The notes under the pieces are model-generated. The model was not told the origin of the DNA. It saw only the letters and a list, made by a program, of their open reading frames with translations, and searched no databases. Positions 57,393 through 64,000 of a DNA stretch of 64,000 nucleotides are shown in pieces. Where the stretch lies: positions 1-64,000 of the forward strand of contig JAKAJL010000019.1 in assembly GCA_021813805.1 (NCBI GenBank). Reading direction: 5' to 3'. Position 1 is the first letter of the stretch; every line of letters begins with the position of its first letter. This DNA is from Pseudomonadota bacterium (GTDB lineage: Bacteria; Pseudomonadota; Alphaproteobacteria; Rhizobiales; Beijerinckiaceae). The position numbers and the translations under genes were made by a program.

Positions 57393-59207
57393 ATGCCGCG
57401 CCTCTCCGGGCAAAAGTCAGCCAAGGCCGAACACGGCGCGCGGCCGGTCGATTTCGAACGCTGGCGGCGCGATCGTTACATCGCGCTTCGCCTCGCCTTG
57501 AGCCTTCCCTTCATGGCGCTCGCGCCGGTCTATCTTCTCGCGCGCGGCGCGCCGAGCCCCTGGGACGCCGCGGCCTTCGGCTTGCTGCTGACGCCGCTCG
57601 CCGGTGTCTATGTCCTGCACCGCTGGGATCGTTTCGATCTGGCGCAGGCAATCAGCGCCGCCGCCGTTCCGCTGTTCGGGATCGCGCTAACCCTCGCTCA
57701 TGGCGGGGTGACAGTCGGCGCGCTCGCCTGCTTCCTGCTCGGCCCGCTGGAGGCGACGCTGGGCGGCGAGCCGCGGCTCGCCTATGGCGGCGCTGCCGCG
57801 TCGATCGTCGCCATGGCCGTCCTCGTCGCCGCCACCGCGCTGGGCTGGCTGTATCCGATTTCCGGAGTCGGCCTGACCGATTATGCGACGGCGACCGCGG
57901 CCATGATCTATGGCGCCTTGCTGGCGGCCTGGAGCGCCCGCGTCGCCGAGATGCGGGGCCGCTGCGCGATGGCCGCCGCGGCCGCCTATCGCGAATTGAC
58001 CGCGACCGTCGGCGATCTGGTGATTGAGTTCGATCGCGGCGGCTTGGTTCTCGAACTGGTCACCGACCCGGCCAACGCCTTCCGCCACCCGCGCCGCGAA
58101 CTCATGGGGCGCGGCCTGTTCGAGCGGATTCAGGTCGCCGATCGTCCGGCCTTTCTCAAGACCCTGGCCGAGGCGGCGGCAAGCGAGAATGTCGTTGAGG
58201 CCGAATTCCGGCTGCGCGCAGGGGCGGGGGACGAGGAAGAGGATTTGTCCGCCGTTCCGCGCTTCATCTGGGTGGATATGCGGGCCCATCGCTCGCGCGC
58301 GGCCGAAGGGATCGTCATGGCGATCCTGCGCGACGTGACGCCGATGAAGGAGGCGCGCGAGGCCACGGAGCGGGCGCGCTCGGAAAGCGAACAGGCCATC
58401 GCCTGGAAGGACCGCTTTCTGGCCAATATCAGTCATGAATTGCGCACGCCGCTCAATGCGATCATCGGCTTCTCCGAAATGCTCGCCAATCCGTCGATGG
58501 CGCCGAAGGACCCCACGCGGGCGCGCGAATACGCCGGCATCATCAACCAGTCCGGCCAGCATCTGCTCAGCCTGGTGAACACGATTCTCGACATGTCGAA
58601 AATCGAGACCGGCAATTTCGAGATCGCGCCCGAGCGCTTCGGCCTTGGCGGTCTGATCGATTTCTGCGGCGACGTCATGCGGCTGAAGGTCGAGGAAAAG
58701 ATGATCGGGCTGTCGCGCGCCTGCCCGCCGGAGGTCGGCGAGATTGTTGCCGACCGGCGCGCCTGCAAGCAGATCCTGCTCAATCTTCTGTCCAACGCGA
58801 TCAAATTCACCCCCGAGGGCGGCAGCGTGGCGATCAACGCCCGCCCCGACGGCGCCTTCGTCGAGATCGCCGTCATCGACACCGGAATCGGCGTGAGCCC
58901 GGCGGACCTGCCGCGTCTTGGCGATCCCTTTTTCCAGGCGCGCGCCACCTATGACCGGCCCTACGAGGGCGCGGGCCTCGGCCTGTCCATCGTGCGCGGC
59001 CTGGTCGCCTTGCATGGCGGGATTCTCTCCTTCGAAAGCGCCCCCGGCCAGGGCGCTCGGGTCACCGTTCGCCTGCCGCGCGACTGCCGCCTGCGCCCCG
59101 CGCCCATCGCGAAGAATGTGAACATCGAAACCCTGGCCCGCCGCGGCCCGCCGCCGGCGTCGTCAGACCTTCCCCGCTCCAACGACCAGGTGAAGAAAAT
59201 TGCGTGA
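57393..59207 (+). CDS. PAS-domain sensor histidine kinase, DivJ/PleC-like
   Basis: A 604-residue kinase. The N-terminal 190 residues hold about six membrane helices. A PAS domain follows (residues about 200-320, DLVIEFDRGGLVLELVTDPANAF). The DHp domain has His348 (NISHELRTPLNAIIGFSEML), and the catalytic domain has LLNLLSNAIKFTPEGG, VIDTGIGV and YEGAGLGLSIVRGLVALHGG. The DHp sequence with the ARE-YAGIIN and LLSLVNTILDMSKIE run is of the DivJ/PleC type, which controls DivK and CtrA in asymmetric division. The location next to a peptidoglycan-binding protein gene fits a cell-cycle or envelope role. The phosphorylation partner is not in the window. Confidence 0.88.
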   Translation: MPRLSGQKSAKAEHGARPVDFERWRRDRYIALRLALSLPFMALAPVYLLARGAPSPWDAAAFGLLLTPLAGVYVLHRWDRFDLAQAISAAAVPLFGIALTLAHGGVTVGALACFLLGPLEATLGGEPRLAYGGAAASIVAMAVLVAATALGWLYPISGVGLTDYATATAAMIYGALLAAWSARVAEMRGRCAMAAAAAYRELTATVGDLVIEFDRGGLVLELVTDPANAFRHPRRELMGRGLFERIQVADRPAFLKTLAEAAASENVVEAEFRLRAGAGDEEEDLSAVPRFIWVDMRAHRSRAAEGIVMAILRDVTPMKEAREATERARSESEQAIAWKDRFLANISHELRTPLNAIIGFSEMLANPSMAPKDPTRAREYAGIINQSGQHLLSLVNTILDMSKIETGNFEIAPERFGLGGLIDFCGDVMRLKVEEKMIGLSRACPPEVGEIVADRRACKQILLNLLSNAIKFTPEGGSVAINARPDGAFVEIAVIDTGIGVSPADLPRLGDPFFQARATYDRPYEGAGLGLSIVRGLVALHGGILSFESAPGQGARVTVRLPRDCRLRPAPIAKNVNIETLARRGPPPASSDLPRSNDQVKKIA

Positions 59208-59922
59208 GATCGCCGCCGCTTCCGATTTCGATTTCGTCGCCCTGGAGCCGCGCCGCCCGGAAAAGGGCGCCGCGCGCAAGGGCGCCGGAGCCCGGGCCGA
59301 ACGCTCGAAAAAGGCCGCGCCGCTGCGCTTCGCCGCGCTCTGGCGCTATCGCACCCCCGCATTCGGCGTCCTTCTGCTCGGTGGGCTGCTGGCGGCGGTG
59401 GCGATCAACGCCTTGTTCCTCCAGCATGGCCGCCATCCGGCGCCCTTGTTCGGCGCGACGTTCAAGATCGCCCCGCCGGCCCCGCCGCCCCGCCCGAACG
59501 CTTTGGATGGGCTCCTGAACGAGGAAATCCCGCAAGGCGCGCTCAAACCCGTCGATCCGGCGCAGGAGGCCGCCTTCGCCGCGCCGGCCGCGCCCGAAAC
59601 GCCCGCCGCCGAGGCGCCGCAACCGGCGCCGGCGCCCGCCGCGCCGCCGCACGGGCGAGGCGACATGCTCGGCGCGCTGATCGCCGACGACGGCGTCGTC
59701 ACGCCCGAAATGCGCGCGGCCAGCGCCGCGCGCGCCGTGCTGGGAGCGCAAAAGGCGCTGGCGAGGCTCGGCCTGCCGGTCAAGGCCGACGGCGATTACG
59801 GCGCGGCGACCCGGCGCGCGGTTGAGGCCTTCCAGCGCGCAAACCATCTGCCGGTCACCGGCGAACTGAACCCGAGGACGCGCCGCCTCTTGTCGGCGCG
59901 CTCCGGCCTGCGGGTGGAATAG
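59200..59922 (+). CDS. Membrane-anchored peptidoglycan-binding protein
   Basis: A 240-residue protein that starts at TTG, overlapping the kinase gene by eight bases. A short cytoplasmic basic region and one membrane helix (about residues 54-72) are followed by a Pro/Ala-rich linker and a C-terminal PG_binding_1 domain (residues about 180-235: LGAQKALARLGLPVKADGDYGAATRRAVEAFQRANHLPVTG). It probably anchors in the inner membrane and binds peptidoglycan in the periplasm. No other in-frame start lies nearby, so the TTG start is likely. The operon with the kinase and DUF1491 is common in Rhizobiales. Confidence 0.88.
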   Translation: MREIAAASDFDFVALEPRRPEKGAARKGAGARAERSKKAAPLRFAALWRYRTPAFGVLLLGGLLAAVAINALFLQHGRHPAPLFGATFKIAPPAPPPRPNALDGLLNEEIPQGALKPVDPAQEAAFAAPAAPETPAAEAPQPAPAPAAPPHGRGDMLGALIADDGVVTPEMRAASAARAVLGAQKALARLGLPVKADGDYGAATRRAVEAFQRANHLPVTGELNPRTRRLLSARSGLRVE

Positions 59923-59941
59923 GGGCGGGAGCCCGCGAACC

Positions 59942-60277
59942 ATGCGCCTGCGCTCCGACATCTGGGTCGCGGCTTATCTGCGCCGCTGCGCCAGCGCCGA
60001 TGTCGCCGCTTATCTGCGGCGGCGCGGCGCCGCCGAGGCGGGTGCGATTTTCGTCAAGATCGACCGGCTCGACGGCAGCGCCGCCCTCTTCGCGCCGGCG
60101 CCGCAGAGCGAGGCGCGAGAGGACGTCGCGCGGCTCTTTTCGCGCGCCCATGATGACGAATGGATTGAGGCGGCGGCGGTCGAAGCGCGACTGGGCAGGG
60201 AAATAAATTTCGATCCGGATCTCTGGATCATCGAGGTCGAGGACCGCGCCGGGCGGAATTTTCTCGACCTCGCTTGA
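59942..60277 (+). CDS. DUF1491 family protein
   Basis: A 111-residue protein with DUF1491 features: MRLRSDIWVAAYLRRC, GAAEAGAIFVKIDRLDG, LFAPAP, DEWIEAAAVEARLGREINFDPDLWIIEVEDR and FL. It is an alphaproteobacterial protein of unknown function, commonly encoded next to the peptidoglycan-binding protein, as here (20-base gap). It has no signal peptide and probably acts in the cytoplasm. Confidence 0.9.
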   Translation: MRLRSDIWVAAYLRRCASADVAAYLRRRGAAEAGAIFVKIDRLDGSAALFAPAPQSEAREDVARLFSRAHDDEWIEAAAVEARLGREINFDPDLWIIEVEDRAGRNFLDLA

Positions 60278-60382
60278 AGCGCCGTCCCCAAGCCAACCGC
60301 AAGGGTAACGGTCTGTTTACTTGCACATATTTTTGGGTCACGTTGCCCTGGCGCGACGAAATGTCGCAGCCGTGTGGCGGTC

Positions 60383-62212
60383 ATGAACGAAACGTCGGTA
60401 TCGGCGGAATCTTCGGCGTCAGGCGACGGCGCCTCCAAACACGACGCGCTCGCGCGGTTACGCGATTTCAGCGAGGCGCGGCGACGCGCAAGGCGCCCTT
60501 GAGGCGGCGCGCGACGCCTGCCTCGCCGAACCCGACAGGCCGGAGGCCCATTACGCCTTCGGCCAAGCCTGGATCGCCGCCGGCAATCCGGCGCGGGCCG
60601 AACAGTCCTTTGCCGTCGCCGTAAAACTTCGCCCTGGTTTCGCCGACGCCTGGGTCAATTTCGGCCTCGCCCGCTAACATCAGAGCGCGGTCGATGACGC
60701 CAAGGCCGCCTTTGTCCCGGCGCTCCAGGCGCAGCCCGGCCATGCGGCGGCGACCTCCAATCTTGCGGCTTTGCTGCGGCTCACCGGCTATTACAAGGCG
60801 GCGGAGAAGCTGCTGCGCGAGGCGCTGGCCCGCAACCCGCACGACGCCGGCGCGCGGCTCAATCTCGTCGCCGAAGCCCTGTCCGAGGAGCGGCCCGCCG
60901 ATGCTTTGTCGCTGCTCAATGAAGTCGATCCGCCCGCCGACGACATCGCCGCCGCCGCGCGCCATTGGCGTTTGCAGCGCGCGCTGACGCAGATCGCCCT
61001 TGGCCGGCCCGATAAGGCGCGGACCGCGCTCGGCGAATATTTCGCGCTCGGCGCCGAGCCGCGGGCGTTGAAGCCGATGCGGCTGTGGCGCGAGGCCTTG
61101 CTTGCGCTGGCCGAAGGGCGGCGCGACGACGCGCGTGAAGCAGCCGAGGCGATGGAAGCCGCGCTCGACCTCATGGGGCCGGGCGGCGTGCTCGAACACA
61201 AGATCATGGCGCGCTACGACCTGGCCAAATTCTGGTCGCGCCAAGGCGATGGCGCCAAGGCTTTCGCGCAATGGCGCGCCGGCCACGCGCAACTGAAGGT
61301 TCCGCAGCCTTTTTCGCGCGAGAGCGCACGATCTTACGACGACGCGGCGATCGTGACCTTCACGCCGGAGCGATTCGCCCAGGGCCCCCGCGCGCAAAAC
61401 GACGATCCCGCGCCGGTCTTCATCGTCGGCATGCCGCGCTCCACCACGCTCGCCGAGCGGATACTCGGCGCCCATCCGCTCGCCCATGGCGCCGAAGAGC
61501 GTTCGGCGCTGGGGCGGCTGGCCTGGCGGCTTGGCGCCGGCGAAACGCCCGAGTCCATCGCCCGCATCGCCGCGCTCGACCGGGCGGCGCTGGACGCGGA
61601 AGCCGAGGCTTATCTCAACGAACTGCGAGCTCTGGCGCCCGGAAAGTGCGAATCGTGGACAAGATGCCGGGCAATTACCTCTATGTCTGGCTGATTGTGC
61701 TGCTGTTTCCCAAGGCGAAAATCATCGATTGCGTCCGCGACCCGCGGGACATCGGCTTTTCGATCTTCACCTTCCGTTTTTATGGCGAGCACGGCTACGC
61801 CCACGATCTTTCCGACCTCGGCTGGATGATCGGCGGGCAGCGCCGGCTGATGGAGCATTGGAAGACGGTCTGGCCTGTTCCGATCCTCACCCTTCGCCTC
61901 GACGACTGGGTCAAGGACTTCGACGCGACTCTCTCGCGCGTGCTGGATTTCGTTGATCTGCCGCCCGACCCGGCCTGCGCGCGCTTCTATGAAGGCGACG
62001 GCCCAGTGCGCACGGTGAGCCGCTCGCAGGTGCGACAACCGATCAACGCGCGCGGCTTGGGCCGCTGGCGCCCCTATGCCCGGGAGCTGGCGCCGCTGAT
62101 CGAGGAACTCGAGCGCGCCGGCGCGCTGGAGGGCTGGGAGGCCGGCGCGCCGGCGCCCAGGGAATTTGAATCGCGAAATCCTGACGCCAGTAAAATCCGT
62201 TCTCTTTTCTGA
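60383..62212 (+). pseudogene. TPR-containing sulfotransferase, multiply disrupted
   Basis: A single former gene is readable across three reading changes. It starts at 60383 (MNETSVSAESSAS). The frame shifts +1 near 60476-60482 into TPR repeats (GALEAARDACLAEPDRPEAH, NPARAEQSFAVAVKL). An in-frame TAA at 60675-60677 replaces an expected Tyr codon. TPRs continue (TGYYKAAEKLLREALARNP), then the sulfotransferase domain. Near 61646 a -1 shift leads into VDKMPGNYLYVWLIVLLFPKA and CVRDPRDIGFSIF, ending at 62212. The phosphosulfate loop at 61431 reads MPRSTTLAERIL, lacking the Gly of the usual PRSGTTL. The number and kind of lesions indicate a decayed gene more than sequencing error. Confidence 0.88.
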
Positions 62213-62224
62213 AAGGTTGACGCC

Positions 62225-63832
62225 ATGACGACGACGAATGAAGACGCGCTGCCGACGACGAAGACCACCGACGGCTCTTCCGGCGTCAGCGAGACCTTCA
62301 CGGCGGGGACGGCCGGCTACGACGATATCAGCGCGAACGGCGCGGAGGGGAGCCATGGCTTTTCCTTCGGCGTGGCCGGCGGCTTCGCCGCGATGGCGAG
62401 CGGCGAGATTTATCTCGCAGCCGGCCCGCCGTTCGAGTTGCGCGGCGGCGGGGCGCATTCGGCCGCCGTCCCGACGACGACCGCGCCGTCGGCGTCGACG
62501 GGCGCCGCCCCTCTTTCCTCGTCCTCCAGCGCCGTCGTCGCATCGCCGACGACAGCCACGGCGTTTCCCAGCGCCACCGCGCCGGGCGCTACGACGACCT
62601 TCTCCTACTCCGGCGGAATCCAGACCTACGCGGTGACGACCGCCGGCTATTACGACATCACCGCCGACGGCGGGCAGGGCGGCGACACCAACGTCACCGG
62701 TGGCATCGGCGGTCAGGGCGCGACGGCGAGCGGCGAGGTTTACCTGGCCGCCAACGCGCAGCTCGAAATCGTCGTCGGTAGCGCGGGCGGAAACGGCGGC
62801 GCCGGCGCCTACGGCGGCCTCGGCGACTTCGGCGGCACCCAGCTGACCGGCGGCGGCGGGTCCTTCGTCAATGCGAGCGCGACCCATGTGTCGCTACTCG
62901 CCGGGAACAACAGCGGCATGGGCCTTGTCACCATCGTTTACGAGGGATCGGCCTGCTATTGCGCCGGGACGCCGATCGCGACCGAGCGAGGCGAAATCGC
63001 GGTCGAGGAATTGCGGATCGGCGATCTTGTCCACACCATGTCGGGCGCGCCGCGGCCGCTGAAATGGATCGGGCAACGCGCCCATTCGGCCCGCTTCGCC
63101 GGCAACAATCCTGATCTTCTCCCCATCCGCTTCAAGGCGGGATCGCTCGATGAAAACGTCCCGGCGAGCGATCTGCTGGTGTCGCCCAAACACGCCATGT
63201 TCCTCGACGGCGTGCTGATTCCGGCCGAACATCTGGTCAGTGGCGTGACCATCATCCAGGAAGCGCCGAGCGAGGACATCCATTATTTCCATCTCGAGCT
63301 CGAAACTCATGACGTTCTGATCGCCGAAGGCGCTTTTTCGGAAAGCTTTGTCGATGACGACAGCCGCGGCATGTTCCAGAACGACCACGAGTTCCAAAAG
63401 CTTTATCCGGAGGAGCGGGCGAAGGAGGCGATCTATTGCGCCCCTCGCGTGGAAGATGGCTATGCCCTCGATCATGTGCGGCGCCGCCTTGCCGAACGGG
63501 CCGGGCTTGCCTACCCCGCCGAGACGGATTTCGGCGCGCTGCTCGGCGAAGTCGAAACCTGCGGCCATGACGGCGTGTCGGGCTGGGCGCTCAACAAGGC
63601 CTATCCCGACGACCCGGTCTGTCTCGACGTGATCGTCGACGGCGTTTTGGCCGGCTATGCCTATGCCGAGGCCGAAAGGCCGGACGGACTTCTTGGCTTC
63701 GACCTGCTGTTCGACACGCCGCTCGATCCTTCGCGCGAACACGAGGTCGAACTGCGGCGCTCGGCGGATGGCGCGAGGCTGGATAAAATCGTGGTTCCCG
63801 ACGGTCGCGAAGGCGTCGTCGCCGCGGCCTGA
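62225..63832 (+). CDS. Hint-domain (hedgehog/intein fold) protein with duplicated Gly-rich N-terminal module
   Basis: A 535-residue protein. Two homologous modules at residues 29-72 and 139-182 align without gaps, with about half of the positions identical (TAGY-D-I-A-G...ASGEIYLAA). Both are followed by Gly/Ser/Thr-rich linkers. The Hint_2-type domain begins at Cys244 (CYCAGTPIATERGEIAVEELRIGDLV) and includes LLVSPKHAMFLDGVLIPAEHL with the conserved His. A C-terminal region of about 130 residues follows. Hint domains can cleave themselves at the Cys; related alphaproteobacterial proteins are thought to be secreted. No signal peptide is seen. It lies 13 bases after the broken sulfotransferase gene. 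Confidence 0.85.
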   Translation: MTTTNEDALPTTKTTDGSSGVSETFTAGTAGYDDISANGAEGSHGFSFGVAGGFAAMASGEIYLAAGPPFELRGGGAHSAAVPTTTAPSASTGAAPLSSSSSAVVASPTTATAFPSATAPGATTTFSYSGGIQTYAVTTAGYYDITADGGQGGDTNVTGGIGGQGATASGEVYLAANAQLEIVVGSAGGNGGAGAYGGLGDFGGTQLTGGGGSFVNASATHVSLLAGNNSGMGLVTIVYEGSACYCAGTPIATERGEIAVEELRIGDLVHTMSGAPRPLKWIGQRAHSARFAGNNPDLLPIRFKAGSLDENVPASDLLVSPKHAMFLDGVLIPAEHLVSGVTIIQEAPSEDIHYFHLELETHDVLIAEGAFSESFVDDDSRGMFQNDHEFQKLYPEERAKEAIYCAPRVEDGYALDHVRRRLAERAGLAYPAETDFGALLGEVETCGHDGVSGWALNKAYPDDPVCLDVIVDGVLAGYAYAEAERPDGLLGFDLLFDTPLDPSREHEVELRRSADGARLDKIVVPDGREGVVAAA

Positions 63833-63957
63833 GATGGGGCCCGGTGGACGCGGAGCGGTATTCGGCCGATCTGGGCGAACCGCGGCGCGGTTCGCGCATG
63901 GGTCGGCGGCCAGCCGGCCCCCTGGTCTTTTTCCCATAACAGATGGAGCCTGCGTCA

Positions 63958-64000
63958 TGCGTTTGCGCCTGTTCCTGCCGGATGTTCATTGGCCGACTTT
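63958..64000 (+). CDS. Possible start of a further gene (cut by the window edge)
   Basis: An ATG at 63958 with GGAGCC nine bases upstream opens a frame (MRLRLFLPDVHWPT) that stays open to the last base. It lies 125 bases past the Hint-domain gene on the same strand. Too short to identify. Confidence 0.35.

Overview
The window is GC-rich, densely packed alphaproteobacterial chromosome, most likely from the Hyphomicrobiales (Rhizobiales). Several features support this: a MucR/Ros regulator, an IalB-family protein, HspQ, a DUF5330-like small protein, a DivJ/PleC-type kinase followed by a peptidoglycan-binding protein and DUF1491, and the gene order nuoA-N, birA, RNase J, methylmalonyl-CoA epimerase. 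A malyl-CoA lyase-like enzyme, methylmalonyl-CoA epimerase and methylmalonyl-CoA mutase all lie in the window. This suggests an ethylmalonyl-CoA or serine-cycle type of carbon metabolism, but no methylotrophy marker gene is present to prove it. I see no prophage, insertion sequence, CRISPR array or replication origin.

Left edge (1-7 kb): a possible surface-glycan decoration patch with a SAM methyltransferase, an intact sulfotransferase and a CmcI-like gene broken by one base in a G-run. It is followed by an FMN reductase, a peptide-type ABC solute-binding protein and an IalB-like exported protein. 7-13 kb: hspQ with an FNR/FixK-like box, a CoA-ester lyase, the NAD(P)HX repair enzyme, a double-CDGSH protein, and a methyltransferase plus small protein divergent from an AraC regulator. 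12.9-21.3 kb: a protein-quality-control block (tig, clpP, clpX, lon, hupB) with three tRNAs (Leu, Val, Asp). lon has a near-perfect heat-shock (RpoH) promoter far upstream of its start.

21.7-36.6 kb: the complete 14-gene complex I operon in canonical order. It has two intergenic palindromic elements (nuoB/nuoC and nuoF/nuoG) and a small, translationally coupled two-helix membrane protein between nuoD and nuoE. birA, RNase J and mce follow on the same strand. 39.5-47.7 kb: a membrane-anchored TAXI-like binding protein, then nrdR-ribD-ribE, then an orphan sensor kinase overlapping glnE.

48-64 kb: methylmalonyl-CoA mutase with an overlapping acetyltransferase, a DUF1796-like protein, sodB with a long downstream hairpin, an acidic Pro/Glu-rich membrane protein, oligopeptidase B, and a MucR regulator lacking the full zinc-ligand set. 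These are followed by the DivJ-like kinase/peptidoglycan-binding/DUF1491 trio, a multiply disrupted TPR-sulfotransferase pseudogene, and a large Hint-domain (self-processing fold) protein with a duplicated Gly-rich module. The two ends of the window thus both carry sulfotransferase-type genes and both show gene decay, while the middle is conserved housekeeping sequence.
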